Positions 49,301 through 60,044 of a stretch of DNA of 64,000 nucleotides are shown in pieces; the stretch's first letter is position 1; every line of letters starts with the position of its first letter. A model generated the notes under the pieces. That model was not told the origin of the DNA. It saw only the letters and a program-made list of their open reading frames with translations, and made no database searches. Made by a program: the position numbers and the translations under genes. Source of the stretch: Phoebastria nigripes (Eukaryota; Chordata; Aves; Procellariiformes; Diomedeidae); the NCBI GenBank assembly GCA_035582835.1, contig JAYKAV010003056.1, positions 28,103-92,102 on the forward strand, written 5' to 3'.

Positions 49301-52077
49301 AGAGAAATAATTAAGGTCTATAACAATTTTTAAAATGTATTCCAAAGGCTCTAACTTATGTTTGTTCAATTTATATATATAAAGAAGAGACAGTGTTAGT
49401 TTTTTGATGTAGGAAGAAATGTGTGCAATGAGAAAACAAACATGGCTAACATCATAGTTCATTTGCTTTTATATTCATTATTTATTGAACAATTTCAAGT
49501 CTTTCAAGTGCTTCAGATAAGCAAAGTTTCTGATGAATACAGGAGCAAAATAGTTGTGAAAAAGCTTTACTTCACCTTTGTAGTTCTGGTATAAAGTAGA
49601 GGTGCCTGTTTCTTCTTGGCAATGTCTGCTAGGCTGTTCTAAAACTACAAGGACTACAATCAAGTCTGATTAACAGAAGTTACTCATTAGCTGATTTTTG
49701 GTTAAATTCCTCTATTTTTCACAGACAAGCAAACATTGTCAAAAAATCTCTGCCCCACAGTTTCATTTCAAACAGCTTTTGAATAAATTCCTTTGAAAAC
49801 TTGGCACTCAACTACAAATGGAGTTAGGTACTTGACTGCTGGAGCAGAATCCATGACCTCAAGTTAAATGCTACTTGCCATACACTGCACGCAAGGGGAT
49901 ATGAGCGTAGCCAAGTGGTACTCACAAAGCCAGAGTGCTTGCGCAGACCAGTTCAACTCAGAACTTCCTATGTTAGGCCATGAAAAATACATAGGACAGC
50001 TATGCAAATCAAACTTCATTCTTTTCTGTGACTCAGATACCTCATTCACTGTAACTGGAAAGCACAGCTTGCACACAGGATTCACAACTCTCTTTTCTCT
50101 CCAAAAACAAAGCAGCAATAACCTTTTTAGGAAAATACAGTTGTCATTCCTCCAGCCTTCATCCTACATCTCAGTACTACTGGAGTACTTGGTACCAGAC
50201 AACATTGAGTAGCGTAGACATGAAATGAAAAACTGCTCATTTCTTTTCTTGATATGTCAATTCTTTGTGCCTTTCTCAAAGCGTAACCAATAATCTAAAG
50301 GCTAATTTATGTGAAAGAGAGTGTTTTCAACCCATTCTCCTGAGGCTGGAACTTCCATTTAGCACAGACTGGTTAAGTATTTGCTGATTGAACAAGAAAG
50401 AGGATACAAGAGGCATTTGGTTCTCCTGGCATTTGGCTGGCAGCGGGCTGACATACCTTTCAAGACCTGCTCTGAGGACTGTTTCAGGATTTTACGTTAT
50501 TGCTTAATGTAAAATATAGGCAGTCTCCACACCACTGTTGGATAAGTGCTCCAACTATTGAGCTACTATAAGAGAGGAGCACTATTTACTCCTCTGGCTG
50601 TGTTTTGTTTTGGTTTGGTTTGTTTTTAAGTAGGGGTTGCTGAATTCACATCCTGCTTGCTGGTTCTGAGGTTTCTATAACTAATTTTAGAGGAGCAGGG
50701 CAGAATCCTGCAAAATGCTATCTATTTATCTTCCATTGCCTGGAATAAGAGTCATGGACACTTAGTGTGAAGAGATTAGTCTCAAAATTAGTTACAGTTA
50801 TTTGTATAAACATTACTAGGTCAAGCTGATATGTTATGACAAGCAGGCAAGAGCTCTATGTGCACTTTGCTGGAATAATCTCCAGAATCTTTGAATATTT
50901 CCTAAATAATCAAAAAAGCTAATTTTTTATTCCTATCACATTTAAAAATTAAGCAATAGACTTGAATTCCACCTAAGGGGTTCTGGTAGGGGAGACCTTA
51001 TAAAGCAAACCTTATAGAGTGAGTCTGACTTTTTTTTTTACTTCTCTCATTTGGCTTGTAGAGCATTACCATTTCTGGCATGCACACCAGATGGGCAGTA
51101 GGAAATAAATGGATAAATAAAATCTCAAATGTCTGGAGCCTTTAAATTGATTACTATGTTAGTTAAATACCAAATGACTAATTCGCATGTGCACATTTCA
51201 ACTGAGCAGAATTTATTTTATTTAAAGGTCTGACATATAATCAAGTTTTGTTTGTCATACCCTTTCACGCCCAGCTTTTTACACACAACCTAGCTTTAAA
51301 TAACATATGCAGCTGGTAAAAACAAGTCTGTGGTAATAACATAGTTACCTTGTATTCCTTTTCAATTCAGAAATAGCTCACGCTGCCTGCATGATTAACA
51401 AGTTTGCTGGGATATTAGATATCACAAGGAAAAATACCTGCTCTGATAACATTCACAGTAGAATTAGTTCTAGATCATTTCCTCTTGTGTAGCATAGCAC
51501 AAATAAGGCAGATATGCCTTGTGAATACACGTGTAGGAGGATGTGCTAAATCCCTGGCACCCTAAAAAAGAGGTCCTTTCCCTGTCAATCTCTTTTTATT
51601 TCTGAAAAACTTCTGAGTTTAGAACTGTCTTCTCTGTCACATGGATATAAATCTCCACTTCTTGCACAGGGAGCAAAGCAGGTTCTTGTGCATTCACTAG
51701 CACACCTAACTAGCTGCAATGATGCAACAAGCACCTTGTTTCATGGTTGATTTCCTGCTCAGAGGAGCAGGGATACAGTGACTCAGCCTAGTGCTGCACT
51801 GTTGTAGCAGCACAGTGATATGCGGTCTCTCGGTTTAGCTCAGCATAATCCCCAACCAGGGCAAACACTAATTAATCTACAACCATACTGGAAAAGGCAC
51901 AGCTGACGTGTTTTCCATATTCTGGTGGTACATTACTGGATGCCTGTGTCCTTGCAGCACCCATGCTGGCAGCAGTCACAGACCTGCCAGAAGAACCCGT
52001 GCAAGCCTGTTTCTGCATCCTCCAGCACATCTCTAACTCAGTGCCATGCTCTCCACTAGCTCTGAGCTTCACAATGG

Positions 52078-52178
52078 GCTTTAACTTTTGGTCAGCCCTG
52101 AATTGGTCAGGCAATTGGAGTAGATGATTGTTGTAGGTCCCTTCCAACTGAAATTATTCTATTCTATTCTATTCTAAT
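52078..52178 (+). mobile_element. CR1-type 3'-tail fragment with pentamer tail
   Basis: TTTTGGTCAGCCCTGAATTGG, then TAGATGATTGTTGTAGGTCC and CTTCCAACTGAAATTATTCT, closing in (ATTCT)n. This is nearly the same 101 bp as the end of the LINE at 57430-60816 (60690-60790), so it belongs to the same subfamily. Only the 3' end is present. Confidence 0.92.
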
Positions 52179-53681
52179 CTCAGACTCCCAGGACTGGCAG
52201 CCCATTAAAATCATTATTTCATTTTTCTGGAGACAAGGTGGTGAGCTGTGGTGATATCCTACAAGCAATCAGGAGAGAAACTCTGTGGTGAGCGACACCA
52301 TACAAGCCTGTTTGAAGACTTGGCCCCAGCCTCCAGAACAATTTTCTCATTAGTCCTGGTTTTCATGTAGGCTCCTGCACTTGGCATGAGAACTGTAAGG
52401 GGATTCTCAAAGGGACTGTGTTAAACAGTATTTTTACACTTGCTTTAGGGACTTTTTTCATTCAGCAACAGTGTAGATGAGAGTCAAGCCAAATATATTC
52501 TCTATTGTGTGGCTGATCTCTTCCATGGTTTACCTCCTTTTTTTCCCCCTTTTCAGTCAAAATAGAAAATAACTGTTTTACTTTATTTCCAGTTCTTAAG
52601 TTGCCACTGTTATTTTTCTTTCCTTTTCTTTCCAAATACATTGTTCTCATTTATTCAGGCACTAACAACAGCCACCTTTCATGTCTTATTTTCTTGTGTT
52701 TGCATCAGAGAGAAAATTCACAGTTCGATACTGTATGGCCATTTAGATGCCTGTGTAATTTTGCTACCATACAGCTATATCCCACTCATTTAAAATAAAA
52801 AGCAGAACCAAAACCATTAGCCTGAAAGTCTACAAAGATACATTTGCCTTGCCAGTTATTTACATTTTTTTCAAAATGACGAATATTCAGCTATGAATAC
52901 TTGAGTTTGGTTGCACATTAATCTCAGTAAGAATAAATATTCCCATTTGACAATCCAGGAGAAAAAAAAATGTGAAAGTACTGAAGCTCTAAAATTCAAG
53001 GTTTATTTTAGCTGGAGTCAGTGCACCATGATTCATGTGTCTTGACAAAGTACTGGGAGAGAGGAGGAAGCAGCTCATAGCAGGAAGGTTTAAAAGTTTT
53101 ATAGCAGGGTAACATCATTCTGGTTTTGAAGCTTTTCTGCCTTACACAAATTTGTATTACAGATGATCTTGCCTCATTTCCACAAGACCACTCTTATCTC
53201 TCCCTGCCTCATTTTTTATCCACAGAATTGTTAGGTATCCCTGCTTATATTTGTTGAATTTTCTTGGCTGCTCTATGTTTTTCACTGACTGCTTTCTCAT
53301 CATCATTACTTACAACATACTTTCCTTCTAGTCCGTGCATAGATGCATGTTTTTAATTGGGATTCTGGCTTGCCTAGTCTTTGGCCAATCTCCATAAAAT
53401 TAGCAAAGGTCTGGAAGCTCTGCAGATGGCAAAAGCTGTTGTGTGTGCTTTGGTTCGTTATGGGTTTCTGCCTTTTTATAACAGGCAGAGAAGGTGCCAG
53501 AGCCAATTTTCATTGCCCACTCCTGACATATTTAAAGAGAACCACAGGAAGGATACAAAGACTGTCCATTTCTGAGCTATGGATATGCTCTACTGACTAT
53601 AACTTTGGAAAATGTTTTGCTTAATTTCAGCTAATATAATACTTAAGCCTCAGCAGAGCCAAGTGCTCAGGAAAACTCAAA
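52179..53681. other. Gene-free unique sequence
   Basis: No gene or repeat recognised. Confidence 0.6.
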
Positions 53682-53836
53682 GGTGGGAGACAGAGAGGNN
53701 NNNNNNNNNNNNNNNNNNNNNNNNNNNNNNNNNNNNNNNNNNNNNNNNNNNNNNNNNNNNNNNNNNNNNNNNNNNGAGAGGAGAGGAGAGGAGAGGAGAG
53801 GAGAGGAGAGGAGAGGAGAGGAGAGGAGAGGAGAGG
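53682..53836 (+). repeat. (GAGAG)n microsatellite interrupted by an assembly gap
   Basis: Purine-only pentamers (GAGAG) run from 53776 to 53836, about 12 units, and the bases just left of the gap (GACAGAGAGG) are the start of the same repeat. True length is unknown. The frames that span it are artefacts. Confidence 0.92.
53699..53775. other. Assembly gap of 77 N
   Basis: Run of N inside the pentamer microsatellite. The gap size probably does not reflect the real array length. Confidence 0.98.
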
Positions 53837-55085
53837 ATTGCTCTAAGCCACTTTTGTTCTCTCTTTGGCTGGAAAAGCAGGAGTGAGAATAGCCTCTAAT
53901 GTGACTATGAGCACCATTAGCCCAGATAGTGTCCAAGCTCTGCCAGCAGCACGGAGACCTCACCTCCAAGCAAAGCCAAGCATAAGGATCCTATCCACCA
54001 CGGCTTGTCTGTAGTGCCTCCCGCTCCTGCCTACAGCAAGCCTGGTGAGTTTATTATTACTCTGGACTGTGGAGAGGCGTGTTTGCCCCTTAAAAGAGCA
54101 CCTTTTGGAGCTTCAGCAGACCAGCCAGATGGGACAGGACAGTCAAGGGTATGAGGAACAGGCCTGAAACTGTTTCCTTTGCTGTGATTTTCATCCTTGT
54201 GGCTTTTATTCCCTCCATTTAACTCTGAGATTAACTAAATGAGTTAGCTAGCTAAATGAATTTGCCATTTTTCTCTTTTCTTTAGTGGAATGTTTTTTCT
54301 TCCTTTCATTTTTTTTCATTTTGGTATTCCTTCAGGCAAGTGTATTTTAAGGAAACAAGAACATATGGAGTACTATCGCTAAACATGTAGATCCATCCTG
54401 CATGGGAGCCTTACTGCTAGTGGAATTCTTCATTGTCAGAAGAGAGTAATACACATTTGCGCTATCAAATAATAAACATATTTTTCTATGGAGGATGGGG
54501 ATTTCCAAAGTGTATAAATACTTGGAGACAGCATCTTGTGAAGCACTCAAAAATATCCACATGTATTAGGTCTACTAAATTTCTTTGAGAATCTGTCTCA
54601 AAGTCTCTACTTTTAAAAGAAAAATAATGNACAATTTGATACAAGATATAGAGAAGGAAAACAAAAAAATCATTTTAATTAACTTAATAAAAANCTAAGT
54701 TCAGAAAAGCACCTGAAGCACATGCTTAATTTCAGTGAGATTTCTCACAGTTACTCACACACTTAAAAATGATACTGCATGGTTCACTTGCAGTAAGCAG
54801 TACCTTTCTATGATGAATAATCCCATTTAAATAAGTTCTTTGAAGAACTCCTTGGACTCACTAAAGGCAATCAGAAGTTCTGGGATTTTTTTCAAAAGCA
54901 AAAATCAACACCACTCAAGAGATGTCAGTTTTAATTTTATTCATTTTAACCTGATTCAGCAAAGGAATATGTGAAAGTAGTAGCCATGTGGTTGGTAAAA
55001 GGAGTAATGTAAAAACTTAGAAAGAAGCAAGAAAGCAAGGATAGTCTCTGAGCAGAGTATTACAGTAGAAAGGATTGCTAAAGCG

Positions 55086-55111
55086 TAACCGCATTTCATG
55101 AAATGTGGTTA
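55086..55111. repeat. 26-bp palindrome without spacer
   Basis: The arms TAACCGCATTTCA and TGAAATGTGGTTA are reverse complements except for one position, where the left arm still holds a CpG and the right arm has TG, the product expected from CpG decay. Confidence 0.8.
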
Positions 55112-56220
55112 ATCTGGAAAATATTCCAATTGTTTTAGTATAACACTATGAGACCATACCAATAAATTCAATTTCATTTATTTTACTGCAATTCCATGTA
55201 GGCCAAGAAACTGGGGCAGTCGGGGAAGCTGAGAATTTCTAGTTCACAAAAGTTAAGAAACTGAGCTATCCCAATGGCAGTAGTACACATGCTAGAAGAA
55301 TCTCCTACTTTGGCAGAGTGCATGTTCTTCACCACTGTTTTTAATACAAGTGAAAATTTAAAAAATCATCCCATTTACAGTAGCAAAGGAAATGTCCTAT
55401 CAATTTCACTTGCCATTAAGAATCATGAGCAGTTCCTTCAGCTGGGCTTTTCAGAGTTAGTGCAGAAACCGGGGGGGAAAACTGAATACTACTTGTTTTA
55501 TATGGATGCTGGAGAATCTCAGCTTCTAAATTAGTAAGCTTTCAGGAATTTTTCTTAATTAAGCAAACCTCAGAGGCATTTTTGGCCTCCAATTGTCTTG
55601 GTGAAAAAATGTCCTTTTAATAGTAATAAATAACCTGTCAATATTAAGTATTAGCTGCCACTTAACTATATTGTATTTTGTGTGAGATGTTCGAGGTATT
55701 TCAGCAAAAGGAAGAGAATACATGAAATGTGCTCTTATTGCTGCCTGCCACACATAATTGTCCCATCATTGCTGGAACTCCTTTTGTATCACATTCCAGA
55801 ATATGAACAAAATAGTGAGATTATATATACATTATTTTTAACCTCATTACATTCTCAAACACAAAATATGCCCCCAAAATAGGCAAAGCTATGTTTTTGC
55901 ATTGAAATGACTCCTATTCAGTTGAGTGTGATGTGATAAATGAGTGCCAGATGAGAGACAGGAAACTAGAAAGAATATACATAACCAAATAAGATCAAAC
56001 AGCTTCACACAAACAGTATTCAGAATTTAACTTCAATTGCAAGTTCAACAATTGAACTTAACTGGTAAGTGACAGAATATAGCCCATTATGATTAAACAA
56101 ACAGCCATTGCCCAAAGTGTTCTTTGTGGAATTCTTTAAAAAGGCAGAATTTTGGACTTGAGGTTTTTTTAATATTTAACATAAAAAATACCCAGGCTGT
56201 GTTAATAAGCTGATTAAAAA

Positions 56221-56250
56221 CAAACAAACAAACAAACAAACAAACAAAAA
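56221..56250. repeat. (CAAA)n microsatellite
   Basis: About seven CAAA units followed by a short A run. Confidence 0.9.
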
Positions 56251-56366
56251 CCAAACACTTTAAACCTCACAGAATATCAAGATTGACAACTTATACTATT
56301 CTTGTATGTACTCGGCAAATACACTGAAGTAGATTTATCAATAGGCTATGAAATACAGCATTCAAA

Positions 56367-56690
56367 TTGCCAAAATTAAAAGAAGAGGAAACAAAATCAG
56401 TAGCCACCACACTAAAGGACAGAATTAGTAGATGTCTAGATAAATATGGTTTACTTCAGAAAAGTCAGCATTACTTTTCTAAACAAAGATCCAGCTTTAC
56501 AAATGGTTTAGAATTTTTTAAAGGGGTCAACAAACACATTCATAAAGTTGTCCATTTGTTATAGTCTGCCTGGATTTCCTAAGGACTTTTGACAAAGTCA
56601 CTCCCAAAACTTCTTGACAAAAAATATCTTGAATATAAGAACTTCAAATGCGTTCAAGGGAGGATTTGCTAAGTACTTGAAAGACAGGTC
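56367..56690 (+). mobile_element. Ancient CR1-like LINE fragment (reverse transcriptase region)
   Basis: The frame from 56367 to 56564 reads LDKYGLLQKSQHYFSKQRSS and then LEFFKGVNKHIHK, which corresponds to the LDKYGLLGKSQHGF...LEFFEGVNKH block of old CR1-type reverse transcriptases. After a frame break, DNA at 56568-56600 still resembles the motif A segment (CTGGATTTCCTAAGGACTTTTGAC). Later text to about 56690 keeps traces of the LAWI..WLKDR region. It is much more diverged than the CR1 copies at 5432 and 38898 and belongs to a different, older subfamily. Its reading frame is broken, so it is dead. Confidence 0.75.
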
Positions 56691-57429
56691 CACTGAGGTT
56701 TATTAAGTAGGCAAAACATACCAGGGCCAGGAAATGCCCTGCGCTGGATGGAGTTGGAAGCTACACAGTTATCAGGGTGAAACATCAAACATATTTGCAC
56801 TGGTTTTACCCTTCCTCTTCCAAACACCATCAGAGACAGAATCTGACTCTTCACAGGCCCATAGCCTGAAGCAATATGGACATTTCCATATTTTCATGTT
56901 CATAAATAGGGATTTGTTGTACTTACCAGCACCTCTGACTATGTGGCATTGTAGTGCCTTCAACAAGAGACGACAGTGGTGTGATGTTAACAACGTAGCA
57001 ATACCAGCACACTTTTCCCTTTAGAACAGACTAACTGCAGGAATACAGAGGCAGACTGTGTTTATAACAGGGAAAAATAAGTAGGCATTTTGGTTTGCAT
57101 CTAAGTTCAATACATAGACAGGTTTGTGATTCAAGGAGTTAAAGATGAGTTCAAGATTTTTTTAAAAAAATGTTATTGGATTTCTGTCCCTGAAAAATGA
57201 TGGTAAGAAAATGGCAGGGATCCCCAGATCTCAAATAGTTCTCATATAGCCCAGGATTTTTTTTTCCGCTCACCCAAAATCAAGATACAGAAGGATTGTC
57301 AAGCAAGTGCTGCAAATCTCACTCAAATTCGGGAGAATTTACATTTTTCTTGGAGAAAGTACAGTATTTATTAACATACTGGTTTTGGTTTTATGTTGCT
57401 TCATATTATAAAGTCATTATGTATCCATG
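56691..57429. other. Gene-free unique sequence
   Basis: No gene recognised between the ancient CR1 fragment and the long LINE. Confidence 0.55.
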
Positions 57430-57449
57430 CAACAAAAAGTCTGAGGTAA

Positions 57450-57743
57450 GTCAAAAGAGACTTCAGAGCCCTGGGAAGAATGCTAAAAAATTCAGGAACA
57501 CAGGTAGTATTTTCCTCAACCCTCTCAGTAATGGGGGGAGACTTCGGAAGAAACAGGCAAGGCCAGCATATCAATACCTGGCTCCAGGACTGCTGCCTCC
57601 GCCAAAACTTTGGATTTTTAAACCATGGAAGAGCCTTCGAGAGACAAGGTATGTGGCAGCCTGAGGGGATCCACCTGTCCCAATGGGGAAAACACATCTT
57701 TGGCTGTAAGCTGGCAGGACTGATTGAGAGGGCTTTAAACTAG
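57450..57743 (+). pseudogene. LINE ORF1 C-terminal fragment, SGNH-esterase-like
   Basis: The frame reads VKRDFRALGRMLKNSGTQVV, then FGRNRQGQHINTWLQDCC, LNHGRAF, and PEGIHLSQWGKHIFGCKLAG before LIERALN and a TAG at 57741-57743. In CR1-type LINEs ORF1 often ends in an SGNH/GDSL-type esterase domain, and the D-G-I-H-L word near the end supplies its catalytic Asp and His. Here the word is PEGIHL, so the Asp position is Glu and only the His remains as expected. An in-frame TAA at 57447-57449 and the loss of everything upstream leave only the last 97 codons. ORF2 begins a few bases later in another frame, the usual LINE arrangement. It is no longer functional. Confidence 0.75.
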
Positions 57744-57748
57744 AATTG

Positions 57749-58870
57749 ATGGGGGAAAGGGATACCAACAGGATTGCAGTAGGTAAGCCAAGGGTTGGCA
57801 TGGCATCGCCAGAGGGTGGCAATCTTAGTGGGAACATTTACACTGCTCCTGGGAGCACGGAGGGCTCAGGAGCATATCTGAAATGCTTGTACACCAACGC
57901 ACACAGTATGAGAAACAAGCAGGGTGAACTGGAAGCGTTGGTCAGATCCCAGAGCTACAATACCATTGGTATTAGTGAGACTCGGTGGAATGAGTCCCAC
58001 GACTGGAGTGCAGGGACGGAGGGCTACAGGCTGTTCAGGAGGGATAGGCAGGGCAGGCGAGGTGGAGGTGTCGCACTACATGTAAGGGAGAGATTTGATT
58101 GCACAGCCCTTACAGTTAAGGATGATGTGGTTGAAAGCCTCTGGGTAAGGATTAGGGGGATGGAAAACAAAGCAGATGTTGTAGTGGGTGTCTACTACCG
58201 ATTGCCCAGCCAGGATTTAAGCACCGATGAGTTATTCTACAGGCAATTAGGACAAATTTCTGGATTGGTAGCCCTTGTCCTCATGGGAGATTTCAACTTC
58301 ACAGACATCAACTGGGAATATCATAATGCTGTGATGAGCAGATCTTGGAAATTCTTGGAGTTTGTAGGAGATAACTTCTTGTCACAGGTCCTCAGTGAGC
58401 CAACTAGGAAAGATGCCCTCTTAGACTTGCTGTTTGTGAATAAAGAAGGACTTGTGGGGGATGTGATGGTAGGTGGCTGTCTTGGTCACAGTCATCATGA
58501 AACGGTTGAGTTTAAAATTTTCAGTGTAATGAGAAAAAAGGACAGCAGAGTTGCTACCCTGGACTTCAGGAGAGCAAACTTCAAGCTATTCAGGGAGCTA
58601 TTTAGCAGAGTACTCTGGGAATCTGATTTTGAGGGCTTAGGAGTCCGTGAGTGCTGGTCAATCCTTAAGAACCACCTTTTAGAAGCACAGCAACAGGCAA
58701 TTCCACTGTGCCATAAGTCAAGCAAACAGGGGAGAAGACCAGCTTGGCTGAACAGGGAACTCCTCGTGGAGCTCAAGAGGAAAAAGAAACTGTATGATCT
58801 CTGGAAGCAAGGTCAGGCTTCGCAGGAAGAGTACAGAGCTGTGGTTCATTTATGCAGGGAGAAGACATGA
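57749..58870 (+). pseudogene. LINE ORF2 N-terminal part: AP-type endonuclease
   Basis: This codes for the endonuclease (exonuclease-endonuclease-phosphatase fold) that nicks the target DNA for LINE insertion. I chose the ATG at 57749; a TTG precedes it. In the 373-residue frame: CLYTNAHSM (metal-site Asn about residue 50), ISETRW (catalytic Glu about 77), FRRDRQGRRGGGVAL, VVGVYYRLP, LMGDFN (Asp 181, Asn 183), and GHSHHE at 246-251, where the family has S-D-H. The Asp is therefore replaced by His (codon CAT at 58493-58495), a change expected to destroy catalysis. The frame ends in REKT and a TGA at 58868-58870, an apparent nonsense mutation (CGA to TGA is the simplest route), because LINE-like sequence continues beyond it. 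Confidence 0.93.
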
Positions 58871-59101
58871 CAGGCCAAAGNTCAATTAGAGTTGAAACTG
58901 GCCAGTGTTGTTTCAGATAACAAGAAGGGCTTTTTTATTTTTTAAGTATGTTAATAGCAAGAGGATGTCTAAAGAAAACATTGGACTGATACTTATTGAA
59001 GATCTGACTAATAGGGATGAAGAAAAAGTGGAGGCATTCAATGCTTTTTTGCCTCAGTCTTTAATAATACTGATAGACCTTGGGCTGCCCGGTCCCCTGA
59101 G
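58871..59101 (+). pseudogene. LINE ORF2 linker region, frameshifted
   Basis: After the TGA the old frame continues with QLELKLASVVSDNKKGFF, then is lost in a T-rich run at about 58930-58943. A second frame carries KYVNSKRMSKENIGLILIED and [10 protein letters not shown], the usual stretch between endonuclease and reverse transcriptase, to about 59060-59080. A further shift leads into the frame of the next segment. One N lies at 58881. Confidence 0.8.
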
Positions 59102-59917
59102 TTGGAGGACCACGAGTGCGGGAACAGTGACTTTCCCTTTGTGGACACTGAAATTGTAAGGGACCAGCTGTATCAGCTGAATGTTCACAAGTCCATGGGG
59201 CCTGATGGGATTCATCCCAGAGTACTGAAGGAGCTAGCGGATGTTATGGCAGGACCCCTCTTGATCATCTATCAAAGGTCTTGGGAGTCTGGGGAGGTCT
59301 GTGCTGACTGGAAGGCAGGCAATGTTACTCCAATTTACAAGAAGGGCATGAGGGAAGACCCAGGGAACTACAGACCTGTTAGTCTAACCTCAGTTCCTAG
59401 GAAAATTATGGAGAAGATTATCTTGGGTACTATTGAAAGGCATTTAAAGGATAATGCAATCATCAGGCACAGTCAACATGGGTTCACAAAGGGAACTAAT
59501 TTGATATCCTTCTATGATAAGGTCACCCGCCTAGTGGATGAAGGGAAGGCGATGGATGTAGTTTTTCTGGATTTTAGTAAAGCTTTTGATACTGTCCCTC
59601 ACAGCATCCTTCTGGACAAGTTGTCCAACTGTGGGATGAGTAGGTTTATGGTGCGCTGGGTGAAGAACTGGCTGGACAGCAGAGCTCAAAGGGTTGTAGT
59701 GAATGGGGCTACATCTGGCTGGCGACCGGTCACCAGCGGTGTTCCTCAGGGTTCAATTCTAGGGCCAATGCTGTTCAATATATTTATCAATGATTGGGAT
59801 GCAGGAGGTGAATGCACCGTTAGCAAGTTTGCTGATGATATCAAACTGGGAGGTGTTGTTGACTCTCTTGAGGGACGAGATGTCTTGCAGAGGGATCTAG
59901 ATATATTGGAGCATTGA
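59102..59917 (+). pseudogene. LINE ORF2 reverse transcriptase segment
   Basis: 271 codons with the reverse transcriptase blocks in order: [65 protein letters not shown] (motif A, first catalytic Asp, about residue 157), [20 protein letters not shown] (motif B), [11 protein letters not shown] (motif C, FADD, 59828-59839). The catalytic Asp residues are intact. Compared with the CR1 at 5432, four codons (RSCL) are missing after QHGFTKG, an in-frame deletion. The frame ends at a TGA (59915-59917) where a Trp codon is expected, and the same frame is readable beyond it up to the LTR insertion. Dead element, but the domain is recognisable without doubt. Confidence 0.95.
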
Positions 59918-59968
59918 ACAATCATCAATGGCATGAAATTTAACAAGTCCAAATGGTGGATTCTGCAC

Positions 59969-60044
59969 TGTTGTGGTTTAACCCCAGCCAGCAACTAAGC
60001 ACCACACAGCCGCTCGCTCACTTCCCCCCGCTGAAACCAGGACA
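59969..60044 (-). mobile_element. 76-bp internally deleted solo LTR nested in the LINE
   Basis: The plus-strand text opens with TGTTGTGGTTTAACCC, continues 50-odd bases into the same family of LTRs as 739 and 8490 (CAGCCGCTCGCTCAC), then jumps to the family's last bases (GAAACCAGGACA). It is flanked on both sides by TGCAC (59964-59968 and 60045-60049), a perfect 5-bp target duplication. So a whole LTR once stood here and lost about 500 bp from its middle, including TATA box and poly(A) signal. LTR plus one duplication copy is 81 bp, a multiple of three, so the LINE frame is the same on both sides. Confidence 0.95.

Larger units (their letters stand above)
42831..52077. other. Gene-free unique sequence, about 9 kb
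   Basis: No gene recognised. It contains small A-rich microsatellites (listed), an old palindromic element (46247-46308), poly-T runs near 44310-44400 and a GC-richer patch at 51700-52075 with no supported frame. Confidence 0.55.
53837..56366. other. Gene-free unique sequence
   Basis: No gene recognised. Single N bases at 54630 and 54694. It holds a palindrome at 55086-55111, a possible old repeat at 54697-54770 and a (CAAA)n tract at 56221-56250. Confidence 0.6.

Noticed and set aside
49868..50212. A 114-codon plus-strand frame
   Set aside because: It overlaps an 84-codon minus-strand frame of equal quality and shows no domain, splice context or composition bias.
53612..53969. Frames on both strands crossing the run of N
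   Set aside because: They consist of a pentamer microsatellite and unknown bases.
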